Origin: Candidatus Poribacteria bacterium
GTDB lineage: Bacteria; Poribacteria; WGA-4E; UBA9662
Reading direction: 5' to 3'
DNA: 36,125 nt
NCBI GenBank assembly: GCA_030748495.1
Contig: JASMLX010000061.1
Coordinates: 1 to 36,125, forward strand
The notes below the pieces were generated by a model that saw only the letters and a list, made by a program, of their open reading frames with translations, searched no databases and was not told the origin of the DNA. Numbering within the stretch: position 1 is the first letter of the stretch; the number at the start of each line of letters is the position of its first letter. Positions 23,050-32,197 of the stretch are shown here, one piece after another. The translations under genes were made by a program, and so were the position numbers.

Positions 23050-23383
23050 AGCCTATACGGTAAATAGACGCGTTTCGCTGGTTTTATTTTCTCACCGTAT
23101 TCACCCTTTATTGAGAAATTGTTTAGCCTCATTTGCTGTATCTTTTAGTACTATCCTAGAGGGAAATCCATTCCTTGCCGGTTACAGAGAACACAATCAG
23201 GGTAAAGGGTTTTCTGGTGTTATGAACTCTTCTCCTAAGAACTTTTTGCTTTAGCTTACATAAAACTATTGCGAGCTAAACTAAAAAGCAGCTAATACGC
23301 TGTATCTTAGATGACCAAATTGAAGCCATGATTAAAGGGTTGCGGAGTCAGTCTTAACAAATCGATCTTTCCAGATAGCTGGG
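23050..23383. other. Stretch without recognised gene
   Basis: A 69-codon open frame at 23045-23254 on the plus strand has no family likeness and overlaps the end of the decayed gene. I see no RNA gene or clear signal. Confidence 0.4.
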
Positions 23384-24673
23384 CTATTTGGATAATAGCT
23401 CTATCGGTTGCAACCAAGCGGTTTCTAATTCATTTTCACTGTAAGGATTTTTCTTCTTTTTTGAAGAAATCACTTTGGCTCTTACATAGAGTTCATCGCC
23501 ATTAAAATCGTACTGGACCTTGACACCTTGTTTCACCGCGAGCACCTTTCCAATCAAACTATCATTTTTGGAGTTTTCCTTCTGGCTGTCAAAATCTTCT
23601 AAGTTAAGGATGTCTTTTTTTGTCGTACCGACGAATTGAGTAGTGAAGGTTGTTCCATCTTCTGGCGCAATTTCGATTCTGTAAGATGTTTGACCAATTT
23701 CGATTGATTTTACCTTCACACCTGTAGAAGCGTAGAAGTTCCCGTTTTCCATCGCTTTTATAATTGACTCGGCACTGAGATGAGTTGCTTTAACCATTAC
23801 CCAACCGCGACCGGGATTACTTTTATTCATTTGGTATTGATGGTAATTATGTGCATCATCAGTTGCTATGCCGTATATTATTTCACCAGTACCATTTGTC
23901 AAACGATGAGTCAGGATTTGATCCCACATTTTTTCTGTGCTAATGTGATCCTGATCTCCATAGTTTCTCACCGCAGGGTGACCGTTATAGACTTCGAAAA
24001 ATTTTTCATTTTTAACTAATGCAATGTCTTTCGCAGTCAAGGCCCAACCGAAATTTGGATGATTCACATGCACTAAAATTGGGCGACCGATCTCCTGCCT
24101 TTGCTGGTAAACGGCATCAACATTGTTTTGAATCACTTCACGAACAGATTTCCCACTTTTTGGCGCAATAAATCTATAGAGGTTAGTCGCGTTTAGATGA
24201 ACAGGAATATTAATGAATTGTGCAGTAATCTCCTCGCTTTGCATCAATAAAAATCTTCCCGGTGATTCAAAAAGTGAACGAAATTCGTTAAGCGGTTTCA
24301 AACGAACTTTTTGCCCCGATTCTATACCGTCCTCGGTTTCCACCCAATCTAGCCCAAACTTGGCTAAGTATTTCTGGTATGCATTTTCTATGATTCCACC
24401 TCTGTTGGGAAACTCGATCCATTTATCACCTACTGACAAGATATTATGATCAGACAGGGCTAGAAAATTGTAACCATTTTCAGCATACCAACTAACAATC
24501 ATTTCTGGGAAATCATTACCATCGCTCCAAAACGAGTGTGTATGGAGGTTGCCTTTCCACCATTGGGAATCTGGTTTCGTTTGTTCCGAAATTTCTGCTG
24601 CTGATGAAATATTTAGATATATAAATAGAATAGACAGCAAAATTATATTCAACACGCTTGAAAATCGATTCAT
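23384..24673 (-). CDS. Secreted PHP-domain metal-dependent phosphoesterase-like protein
   Basis: The 429-residue protein starts with a signal peptide (about residues 1-26). The PHP domain is marked by NLHTHSFWSDG (H44, H46, D51), then FLALSDHN (D75, H76), then VHVNHPN, FEVYNGHP and GIATDDAHN. These supply most of the trinuclear metal ligands of the polymerase-and-histidinol-phosphatase superfamily. A C-terminal domain from about 330 follows (GVKVKSIEIGQTSYRIEI). Secreted PHP proteins of this kind are common in marine heterotrophic phyla and probably hydrolyse phosphoesters outside the cytoplasm. The substrate is unknown. The gene stands alone between decayed regions. Confidence 0.82.
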   Translation of the reverse strand: MNRFSSVLNIILLSILFIYLNISSAAEISEQTKPDSQWWKGNLHTHSFWSDGNDFPEMIVSWYAENGYNFLALSDHNILSVGDKWIEFPNRGGIIENAYQKYLAKFGLDWVETEDGIESGQKVRLKPLNEFRSLFESPGRFLLMQSEEITAQFINIPVHLNATNLYRFIAPKSGKSVREVIQNNVDAVYQQRQEIGRPILVHVNHPNFGWALTAKDIALVKNEKFFEVYNGHPAVRNYGDQDHISTEKMWDQILTHRLTNGTGEIIYGIATDDAHNYHQYQMNKSNPGRGWVMVKATHLSAESIIKAMENGNFYASTGVKVKSIEIGQTSYRIEIAPEDGTTFTTQFVGTTKKDILNLEDFDSQKENSKNDSLIGKVLAVKQGVKVQYDFNGDELYVRAKVISSKKKKNPYSENELETAWLQPIELLSK

Positions 24674-24826
24674 GAATGATTCCTTCGCCCCTCTACGTAA
24701 ACATAATTCTTGATGATAACCATACTCTTTGGTTGTCCTGGGCTAAACGATACCACGGAAGCATATGATCCATCTTAAATGCCTTTATTTTTTCAGCTCA
24801 ACATAATGATTTTTGAGAGAGTTCAA

Positions 24827-25481
24827 TTATACCCTTTGAGACTCAGTGAAGATCTCGGCCGTCGTCAACGCATGCCATAACCTCATGGAAAGGCTGATCA
24901 TCTCCTCTGACTGGCTGACAATCTTCCTTCTTCGGCTCATTCTGCCCAGATGATGATGGGTATTTGAGTTGTCTAGCTCGATGACTAGGGGATATTTTTT
25001 CCCTCTGACCTGTTTCTCTGGCGGCCAGACTTTAGCCCAAGTATGCCAATCGTCGGTCTGGAAAAGACAATCATTCCAGTGTTCCAGCTAGCAATATCAT
25101 CTTCTGACCGTTGCCGCATCACCACCAGCGACAACCCAGGCCACAGTTCTCCGTGTGTTACGATCTAGAGCTTTGATGATCCATCTTCCTTGACTCCTGC
25201 TGAAACAACAGCTTCTCTGAGTCCTTCTGCGGTCTTGCCTAGCCATTGAGAAGTCGCTGCCGGAGAAACATCCAACAGTTTGGCTAGAAATCGGAAGCTG
25301 GTCTTCCCCAGAGAGTAAAATAAAACACTAGTCTGGCGCTTCAACTCGGTTGCAGGGTTGTGATGCCGGAGTCTGCGATAATAAAATTTCCGCTGCATGA
25401 CTTGCACTGATAGCGCTGTTTCTCCGGCCCAATCCCGTTTTTGACGATGGTGTCAGTTTGGCATTCCTGGCATTGAATCAT
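24827..25481 (-). mobile_element. IS1-family transposase remnant (InsA/InsB type), frameshifted
   Basis: The minus strand holds an almost full-length IS1-type transposase spread over several frames. It begins MIQCQECQTDTIVKNGIGP, then KQRYQCKSCSGNF (zinc ribbon). It continues in a second frame with LGKTSFRFLAKLLDVSPA (helix-turn-helix), then WIIKALDRNTRRTVAWVV and AGGDAATVRR. It ends with DCLFQTDDWHTWAKVWP, VIELDNSNTHHHLGRMSRR and SEEMISLSMRLWH. These are the catalytic landmarks of InsB. The frame changes near 25390, 25165 and 25080. Only one shift would be expected in a live IS1, and it would lie between insA and insB, so this copy is dead. I found no clear terminal repeats or target duplication. 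Confidence 0.8.
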
Positions 25482-25844
25482 TGCATGGCTCCAGATGCAC
25501 TTTAAATTACACTTTAAATAATGATATTATACCACATATCTATCTATATGTATGCACTCTCCGCTGAGGTTGTCGTATTTGTAGTTCGCCTGAATGTTTT
25601 TAGGACTTTGGCAAATGGTATCAGCTAGCAATGGGTTAGTCAGTATCTCTGAGTGAAACAAGAAGGCTAGCGGCAGTTGCGCAGCGGAGTTTTTACCCAA
25701 TTTCACCATCATAAGGGTGTGATTCTGAAGGTCAAAGTTGAAACGAATAAGACTGGTCAATGACCTTCTGCCGGTGATATCCAAAAAGCTTCGTCTGAGA
25801 AGTCGTATTCGGCAAAACAATGAAAACGATCGAAGGGAAAAGTT
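25482..25844. other. Stretch upstream of the DUF5069 gene without recognised gene
   Basis: A 97-codon minus-strand open frame (25527-25820) has an unusual composition, no ribosome site and no family likeness, so I do not call it. A GAAGGGA ribosome site for the next gene ends the stretch. Confidence 0.35.
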
Positions 25845-26774
25845 GTGATTCCATTAATTAGCAGTATGTGTATGGGGCCGTTGGGGGTACGCCAGTTACC
25901 TCGTACCTGGTGGAAGGTAATCTTAGGCGAGGTTGAGTTGCTAGATCAAACTTATCCTGATTGTAGCCCCGAGTTAGACCAGTGGTGTTTACATGCACTG
26001 GAATTAGATCGCGAACGTACATTGTTATTTTTGCGTGATTTACGACCAACGTATTTGGAATTTGAAGCTTGGATATTAGAACAGAAAGGTGGTTCTCTCG
26101 ATCCGGCGCGAATAGATCGTTGGAATAAGAGTGTCGAGAAACGGGTGCATGTCAATCCCCGCAAGATTGAGGAGACATATCCTGATATTGGGTTTGATAT
26201 GACCGAAGTACGTATCACGTCGGCGGTGATTCTCAATTGTATGCAGGATTGGAGTCTGTTTTATAAAAACGATTTAATGTCTGAATCGTCCGATTTGACA
26301 TTTTCGATCTCGCCATTGATCAGCAGTTTGGATGTCGGCCCATTAGGAGTGTTACAATTGCCCCGCATCTGGCTCAAAATTTTGATGAAGGCCAAAGGGG
26401 TTCTACACCCTGATTATCCCGATTGTGGTGACGGGTTAGATTCGGATGTATTGGATGTTTTGGGTTTGGATAAAGCAAAAACTTTAGATTATTTGCGCAA
26501 CGAAACTCCAACGTATTTTCAGTTTGAAACGTGGGTGAGTGAGCACGTTAGCAATCAATTGGATTGGAACAAGATTCACGAATGGCATAGTTTTGTGATT
26601 AACCGCATCCATAGCGAACAGAAGCGGGTGGATATTCATCAAACTATTGGACGGGAGGATGACGGGGAAATTACACACGGGGTGATATTGAATCACTTAG
26701 AAGATTGGGCTTATGCATATCGTGCAGTAATGGAGAAAGTTGGCAAGACCGCTAATAGCAAAAGGCAGGCATGA
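25845..26774 (+). CDS. Protein with two tandem DUF5069-like domains
   Basis: The 309-residue protein consists of two copies of one domain. Copy 1 (about 1-145) and copy 2 (about 153-300) share PLISS..xGPLGVxQLPRxWxK, then YPDC, then LDxxKTLxxLRxxxPTYxxFExW, and an ending VILNxxxDW. The LPRxxxKAKxxL, YPDC and FExWV pattern matches DUF5069, a family of unknown function. Both halves start after a hydrophobic PLISS motif. The GTG start is preceded by AAGGGA. No membrane segment or signal peptide is visible. The role is unknown; a GalT-like gene follows by 104 bases on the same strand. Confidence 0.65.
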   Translation: MIPLISSMCMGPLGVRQLPRTWWKVILGEVELLDQTYPDCSPELDQWCLHALELDRERTLLFLRDLRPTYLEFEAWILEQKGGSLDPARIDRWNKSVEKRVHVNPRKIEETYPDIGFDMTEVRITSAVILNCMQDWSLFYKNDLMSESSDLTFSISPLISSLDVGPLGVLQLPRIWLKILMKAKGVLHPDYPDCGDGLDSDVLDVLGLDKAKTLDYLRNETPTYFQFETWVSEHVSNQLDWNKIHEWHSFVINRIHSEQKRVDIHQTIGREDDGEITHGVILNHLEDWAYAYRAVMEKVGKTANSKRQA

Positions 26775-26878
26775 TGTTCATTAAGAAAATACTTCCTCTG
26801 AGTAAAGTAAAATATAAAAGAGAAAACAACCTTACTACTCAGGTTTCTTCATTACCAGAGGCGTTCCGTTACTAAGTT

Positions 26879-27859
26879 ATGATAAATTTGCAAAAAGTTG
26901 TCCGAAATCAAGTCGAGTACAGAACAGACCCCCTAACCTCTGAACAGACCAGAATCAACCCTGACAGAGCCAAGCGGGTAAAACAGGCTGAAAGTCGAGT
27001 TCAACTGCAAGAGATTATCAACCATTCCAGAAATCAATGCATTTTTTGCCCTGAGCGGATCGATACGATAACACCTGACTTCCCAACCCAAATTTGCCCA
27101 ACGGGTAAGATTAGAAGAGGAGAGACTGTTATCTTCCCCAATTTGTATCCGTTCGCTGAAAATCATGCTGTCGGTGTCATCACCTCTCAGCACTTCCTGG
27201 ATGTGGATCAATTCACAGACGAACTACTCACTGACAATTTGATGGCTAGCCTAGATTATGTGCGCACCGTCAATAGCCAGTACCGGCAAGCTGTTTACCC
27301 GGCCTATATCTGGAATTACATGCCACCATCGGCTGGTAGTATTATTCACCCGCACGTTCAAATTATGGTTGAAACAGAGCCGATATCAAGGGTGAAAAAA
27401 TACTTGCAGAAAAGCGAAAACTATTTCAATCAATACCAGGAAAATTACTGGAAAATCCTGATTGAAGAAGAGAAGAGGCTTGGGCAGAGATATATTGGCG
27501 GAACTGATACATTGTCCTTAATTGCCAGTTTCGCTCCTAGAGGCCTGAATGAGGTTCAGTTTATTTTTCATGGCATTAACTGTCTCTCTGACTTGACCCA
27601 GAAACAGGTCGATGATTTCGTCCGTTGTCTGCGAAACATCCTAAAAGGCTATAAGCAGTTGGAGGTCGGTGCCCTCAATCTAGTTGCCTATTCCGGTCCG
27701 ATGAATCAAGAGCAAGATTATTACTGGTTGAATATGAAATTGATCTCTCGCCCGTTCCCAAAGGGTATTTATACCAACGATACCGGCCCCATGGAACGAT
27801 TATATGATGTTTGGGTGATTGATACACTCCCAGAAAGTTTGCCGGGCCTGCTAGACTGA
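26879..27859 (+). CDS. GalT-like HIT-superfamily nucleotidyltransferase
   Basis: The 326-residue protein resembles galactose-1-phosphate uridylyltransferases and related HIT enzymes. It carries a CIFC pair at 54-57, ENHAVGVIT near 94-102, and the active-site motif HPHVQ at 157-161 within SAGSIIHPHVQIMV. In GalT the central histidine forms the uridylyl intermediate. GLNEVQFIF and NQEQDYYWLNMKLISRP follow near the end. The protein is shorter than typical GalT (about 345 residues), so the substrate could be another nucleoside diphosphate sugar or a dinucleotide. No sugar-metabolism genes flank it closely. The HIT and GalT assignment is good; the specificity is open. Confidence 0.75.
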   Translation: MINLQKVVRNQVEYRTDPLTSEQTRINPDRAKRVKQAESRVQLQEIINHSRNQCIFCPERIDTITPDFPTQICPTGKIRRGETVIFPNLYPFAENHAVGVITSQHFLDVDQFTDELLTDNLMASLDYVRTVNSQYRQAVYPAYIWNYMPPSAGSIIHPHVQIMVETEPISRVKKYLQKSENYFNQYQENYWKILIEEEKRLGQRYIGGTDTLSLIASFAPRGLNEVQFIFHGINCLSDLTQKQVDDFVRCLRNILKGYKQLEVGALNLVAYSGPMNQEQDYYWLNMKLISRPFPKGIYTNDTGPMERLYDVWVIDTLPESLPGLLD

Positions 27860-28278
27860 TGCAGCCGTTGACCGTCCTCTTTCCCTACGGATGAAGATAT
27901 CTGCCGAAGTTCGCCAGTATAATGAACTAGATACCGGATCGTACAATTAGGTTGTCGTACCAAGGGATTTCCGGCAGGTAGCTTCGAATATCCCGATCCG
28001 AGGATATGGCCCCGTGATGTGTCAGTGTGTCAGTATTGCCAAACACCTAGCCTCAAATTGTTTAGGTGTTGCTTGACCTGGCAGCGAAGTGGCATCTTCC
28101 GCAAACGACTTCTGTCGGCTGTGATCTGCTGGGCCGCCTCATTCATATCCCGACGCCGAAAAGAGTAATACCAACCAACACCTGCCATCCTCCCAAAAAC
28201 GCTATAAAACCAAAAAGCCTCTCCACCCAACTCCAACGTGAGATCACGCACATAACGTACGAGGGATGATATTCATGA
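27860..28278. other. Gap between convergent genes with one hairpin
   Basis: AACACCTA (28042-28049) and TAGGTGTT (28063-28070) form a perfect 8-bp stem with a 13-base loop. It might act as a terminator for either neighbour, although no T-run follows. A 73-codon minus-strand frame (28030-28251) with a GTG start lacks a ribosome site; I would not call it a gene. Confidence 0.35.
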
Positions 28279-29388
28279 TCAGTGGATTTTACCTCGGCCA
28301 TGAATCGGCCAGACAGTTTCTATCCGCTGATTACGAACACCGTACAGCGTGTCATGCAGAAAGACAGTTGAGTCGCCGTAGCCAACCATGAAGTCGAAAA
28401 CTTGACCAATTTGGATTTCTGTATTGGGCCGACTCAGGGTCACAGTGCCGTGTTCGGCTGAGGGCCGAAAAGACGCGAAATCGGGCATGTTAACTGCTTC
28501 TGGTGTTCGGCCAGCCCAGGCAGGTAAGGCTTTGAAGCCAGCATCAATAATGACTCGTTGTGGATCCGGCCGACTGGTGACCAGGCTGCGGATAAACAGG
28601 GAGGGTTGGGTATCCACGCCCCATTTCTGGTAGGAGGCGTCACAAAAAATAGCACCACCCGCTTGCACCTCAGTAATATCGGCTAGCAGAGTCGTAATTT
28701 TGTAGGTGCCACTACCACCACCACTAATGATCTCTATTGGCAGATCTACCGTCCGGCACATCTCAACCGTTCGGTGCAAGGCCTCGATTGAAGAAGCGAT
28801 CGTATCGTGTTTCTCCTGCGGGTCTTCAATGCTAACAGCGTGCCCCTCCCATGCCATCAAGCCACGATAACGTAGACCTTTCGTTTGATTGACCAACTTG
28901 GAAAGTTCGACAGTTGGTTGGCCTGGTAGTGTGCCCGCACGGTTCATTCCAGTATTGATCTCGACCAAGATGCCAATCTCAGTTCCGTACTCGGAGGCAA
29001 TCTGTCCCAGTTGCACCACGTTAGTGGCATGATCCACCGCTACTTTGACCTCCGCCTGACGGCACAGATTGGCCAGCCGTCGGATCTTATGTCTCGCTAC
29101 AACCTGATTGGCAATCAAAATATCTGTAATGCCGGCCCAAGCCATTACCTCGGCTTCGCTGACCTTGGCACAGGTAACCCCGATCGCACCTGCGTGAGCA
29201 GCTTTATGAGCAATCGCCGGTATCTTAATCCCCTTGATATGGGGGCGCCAATTGACATCCGCTTTCTGAAAAAAGTTCGATAGTAGAGTGATATTTCGTT
29301 CTAGTTGATCCAGATCTACCCAGAGGGCGGGTGTGTCCAAATCATCCATCGGGGATCCAATTAGAGTTGTCATTTTTGTTTGGGCCAT
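28279..29388 (-). CDS. D-threonine aldolase/D-serine dehydratase-like PLP protein (copy 2)
   Basis: The 369-residue protein has the same two-domain plan as the gene at 21591-22631. It begins DLDTPALWVDLDQLERNI, with the PLP-lysine region PHIKGIK at 49-55 where the usual THK is changed to GIK. ISGGGSGTYK is the phosphate loop, and the end is FLHDTLYGVRNQ, then IETVWPIHGRGK. The metal-binding His-x-Cys position is MVGYGDSTVFLHD here, so both ligands are gone. The two copies are clearly diverged paralogues, not recent duplicates. The protein may still bind PLP. Loss of the metal site suggests a reaction different from the characterised aldolases and dehydratases, or a loss of function. Confidence 0.78.
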   Translation of the reverse strand: MAQTKMTTLIGSPMDDLDTPALWVDLDQLERNITLLSNFFQKADVNWRPHIKGIKIPAIAHKAAHAGAIGVTCAKVSEAEVMAWAGITDILIANQVVARHKIRRLANLCRQAEVKVAVDHATNVVQLGQIASEYGTEIGILVEINTGMNRAGTLPGQPTVELSKLVNQTKGLRYRGLMAWEGHAVSIEDPQEKHDTIASSIEALHRTVEMCRTVDLPIEIISGGGSGTYKITTLLADITEVQAGGAIFCDASYQKWGVDTQPSLFIRSLVTSRPDPQRVIIDAGFKALPAWAGRTPEAVNMPDFASFRPSAEHGTVTLSRPNTEIQIGQVFDFMVGYGDSTVFLHDTLYGVRNQRIETVWPIHGRGKIH

Positions 29389-29452
29389 TTATTGTGCATG
29401 ATGTCATTTCAATGGGTAAATAACTGTCTTTCCTCTACACGTTCAGAAATTG

Positions 29453-30364
29453 TCAGTTGAATGCAAGTCGGAAGCCAATTACAAATTCGGCGTAGTCTTG
29501 GCTAAAAAAGTCGTAACTGGTACAAGTCGCGTGTTCATGATTGTAATACCAAGATCCCCCACGTACGACCCGGAATTGCTGGTCATCATCGTACCAAGTG
29601 CTGGACCACTCCCAAACATTGCCCAATAGGTCATAACAGCCAAAAGGACTCACACCTTCAGGGAACATACCGATAGGGGTAGTAGTGCCAACACCAGCTT
29701 CAGCCGTATTGCATCGGGGCTTATCGATCTCATCTCCCCAAGGGAAGGTCCGACCGTCATTCCCACGAGCAGCTCGCTCCCATTCTTCAAAACTAGGTAA
29801 TCGGCCCCCAGCCCACGTTGCATAGGCTTCTGCATCGGTACACTTGACCCCAGTCACTGGATGATCTCCATCGTTTGGTGGGAACCAGTTGTCGGGTTCT
29901 ACGTCGCTGTTTTGCCTGTTAGCTGGAGGTGGAGTACCAGTTGCTTCAATGAAACGATGGTACTGAGCGTTAGTAACAGGATAGCGTCCTAACCGGAACT
30001 CCTCCACTGGTAGGGGGGTAAGGTCTTGGCCTAACAAAACTTCACCTGCGGGAATCTTAACCACACTATCCAAGATGTGGAAGGCAGCCGATCGTAATTC
30101 GCGGTTGCTTTGCGAAAGCGCGATGCCGAGAGGCGAAATGCGCTGTTGGGTTGTTAAACCGCCAGTCGCTTTAACAAATGGTTCAACCTTTTCCCATTTT
30201 AAATCCACTGCTAGCAGACGCTTAGCCGATTGAGCCATTTCTGGCTCGTAATGCCATGGCCAATACCGGTCCAGTATTTGCTGAAATGAGGCCAAATCGA
30301 CCAGAAGTTGTGGGTCAATTCCACTTGTTCGCTTGGGTGGCTGGAGGTGGATCGGTTGGGTCAA
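29453..30364 (-). CDS. FGE-sulfatase-fold (SUMF1-like) protein
   Basis: The 303-residue protein has an N-terminal helical part (1-100) that I do not recognise and a SUMF1-like domain from about 107. The latter reads KIPAGEVLLGQ, RYPVTNAQYHRFIEA, HPVTGVKCTDAEAYATWAGG, RLPSFEEWERAARG, then DLLGNVWEWSSTWY, then RVVRGGSWYYN and FVIGFRLAFN. These are the standard landmarks. True formylglycine-generating enzymes need a cysteine pair near the C-terminus; here only one cysteine (HATCTSYD) lies in that region. No sulfatase gene is nearby. It is therefore more likely a non-FGE member of the fold, for instance an iron-dependent or scaffold protein. Confidence 0.82.
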   Translation of the reverse strand: MTQPIHLQPPKRTSGIDPQLLVDLASFQQILDRYWPWHYEPEMAQSAKRLLAVDLKWEKVEPFVKATGGLTTQQRISPLGIALSQSNRELRSAAFHILDSVVKIPAGEVLLGQDLTPLPVEEFRLGRYPVTNAQYHRFIEATGTPPPANRQNSDVEPDNWFPPNDGDHPVTGVKCTDAEAYATWAGGRLPSFEEWERAARGNDGRTFPWGDEIDKPRCNTAEAGVGTTTPIGMFPEGVSPFGCYDLLGNVWEWSSTWYDDDQQFRVVRGGSWYYNHEHATCTSYDFFSQDYAEFVIGFRLAFN

Positions 30365-30536
30365 AGTCTATGTTTTGCCTGGAAGATGAAAGCGGGTTAC
30401 CAATAGAAAAATAACACAAGAATCTTAAAAAATCAAGTCTATGAAATTCTGTGAAATAGTGGCAAAAAACGCTCGACCAAAAGTATTATTAAGCGTTTTC
30501 TGGCTAGAACGTCGTCCGCAACCGGGTTACGTTTTA

Positions 30537-31829
30537 TCACAGCCGATCGGCATAAGCCGAGACTTTTCGAATCGCAGCAACTACCTGTGCAGCCGCATCC
30601 TTTGTGGGTTGGCTGAATACTGGTAAGAAGATTAGCTGGGTTACGACCGATTCTGTAACCGGGAAGTCGCCTGTGCGGTATCCCTGGTAATCGCCTCCCA
30701 TTTCTGGAGTGCAGAGTGGTCCTCGATCTTCAGTGAATAGATCGAATCCATCGGCGAAAAGCGAAAGTTGGTGCAGGAGTGGGTAGGGATTTGATTTTGC
30801 CGCTAAGCCCTCTTTTTGCAGGGCGTCGATAAACTTCTCTTTTGGCAAACCGCCGAGATCTTGTGCCTCGTAGTGAATGGAAAATCCATAAAAACCGGCC
30901 GGTTGCGCGCCATCGTACTTACCGATTGGTCTGACGCCGGGGATGTTAACCAAACTGTCTTCTACCGATTGAATGTAGGTTCGACGATTTTTGTTGAGTT
31001 GATCCAGTTTCTCTAGCTGGATCGTGGCAATGCCGATTCCTAGCGGGTGCGCCCTGAATTTAATACCCAGACCCAGTGGTTGCAGGTGTTTATATTTATC
31101 GGTTATCAGGTCGAGACCAGCAACTCTGTTAACCTGTCCAATCAGGCAGGCCCGCTCAAAAATGGCCACATCGTTGGTGGCAACTACACCACCTTCACCT
31201 CCACTAACAGGTTTACTACCCTGCAAACTCCACGTACCAACCTGACCGATACTACCGCAAGGCTGGTCTTTATAGGTTGCCCCATGTGCATGAGCACAGT
31301 CTTCCAGGATCGGAACTCCAGTCTCTCGACTCAATTCTATCAAGGCGTCCATATTGCAGACATTTCCCCAGAGATGGACAGCAACAATCGCTTTGGTCCG
31401 GTCAGTGATACGGCGTCTGGCATCTTCCGGATCGATCATCAAGGTCTCTGGATCTATTTCACAGAAAACAGGCCGAGCCATCAGCATCAAAGCGGGTGAA
31501 ATTGAGCAGATCCATGTATAGGATGGAACAATCACCTCATCCCCCGGACCAATTCCCAGTCCGAACATCGCGCTGTGCAAAGCCGAAGTGCCGTTGATGA
31601 CAGTAATGGCAAATTTACATCCGAATCTTTCCCGCCATAAGGCCTCAAACTGCCGAACAGTCGGCGTTCCACCAGACAACTCATTGCGCAGAGTCATCTG
31701 ATAAGCCATTTCGGCTTCGGCTTCTGTGATCTGTTGCCACTGATCTAATTTTTCCTGGTTATTGGCGGTTTGAACAAAAACCGGCGCACCACCGAGCGCA
31801 GCCGGCATCTCTCTGTTGTTGTGATTCAC
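30537..31829 (-). CDS. DegT/DnrJ/EryC1/StrS-family aminotransferase
   Basis: The 430-residue protein is a fold-type I PLP enzyme of the sugar-aminotransferase family. It shows NGTSALHSAMFGLGIGPGDE, VIVPSYTWICS, then LEDCAHAHGATY (D177), and the PLP lysine K206 in SLQGSKPVSGGEGG. The family makes amino sugars for cell-surface polysaccharides or natural products from keto sugars. Its start is a GTG with GGGGG eight bases upstream. It follows the same direction as the FGE-like gene, 172 bases apart. No other amino-sugar genes are close, so the pathway cannot be told. Confidence 0.85.
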   Translation of the reverse strand: MNHNNREMPAALGGAPVFVQTANNQEKLDQWQQITEAEAEMAYQMTLRNELSGGTPTVRQFEALWRERFGCKFAITVINGTSALHSAMFGLGIGPGDEVIVPSYTWICSISPALMLMARPVFCEIDPETLMIDPEDARRRITDRTKAIVAVHLWGNVCNMDALIELSRETGVPILEDCAHAHGATYKDQPCGSIGQVGTWSLQGSKPVSGGEGGVVATNDVAIFERACLIGQVNRVAGLDLITDKYKHLQPLGLGIKFRAHPLGIGIATIQLEKLDQLNKNRRTYIQSVEDSLVNIPGVRPIGKYDGAQPAGFYGFSIHYEAQDLGGLPKEKFIDALQKEGLAAKSNPYPLLHQLSLFADGFDLFTEDRGPLCTPEMGGDYQGYRTGDFPVTESVVTQLIFLPVFSQPTKDAAAQVVAAIRKVSAYADRL

Positions 31830-32077
31830 GTTGTTACCCCCGACGAAATTTAGCCCCTAATGTTAGTTAGGTAATGTTGGTTGGGTCTCTGGTCAGATTA
31901 TGGGTAGCCATCTTCTTTTCGTTTCCCATAAAGTCTGATTACGAAGATTTGAACTAAAACCATCTGAATCGAACCTATTTTATCACGATTAGGATCTAAC
32001 TGGAATGCTTTTCGGCGGTAATTATTCTGCCTCAAAACCGGGTGGATCGAAGTTGGTTGAGTTAGAATAGGAATTTC

Positions 32078-32105
32078 TTGACAAAATCCCTATAAAATGT
32101 AGAAT
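32078..32105 (+). promoter_or_regulatory. Sigma-70-type promoter of the creatininase-family gene
   Basis: TTGACA at 32078-32083 and TAGAAT at 32100-32105 are 16 bases apart. They lie about 90 bases before the ATG at 32198, in the 368-base divergent gap with the aminotransferase gene. The rest of that gap shows nothing else that I can support. Confidence 0.5.
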
Positions 32106-32197
32106 AGGTTTCCTTTAGACCGTCTTTCAGTGGAAGATAGGCAATATAACAATATCTTCTGCCTAAGAAAATAGTTTAAGACCGGGGAGAGGAACGA

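Noticed and set aside
25527..25820. 97-codon minus-strand frame upstream of the DUF5069 gene
   Set aside because: It has no ribosome site, no recognised motif and an odd composition.
31047..31499. 150-codon open frame on the plus strand inside the aminotransferase gene
   Set aside because: It runs antisense to a clearly conserved gene, and its composition is not protein-like.
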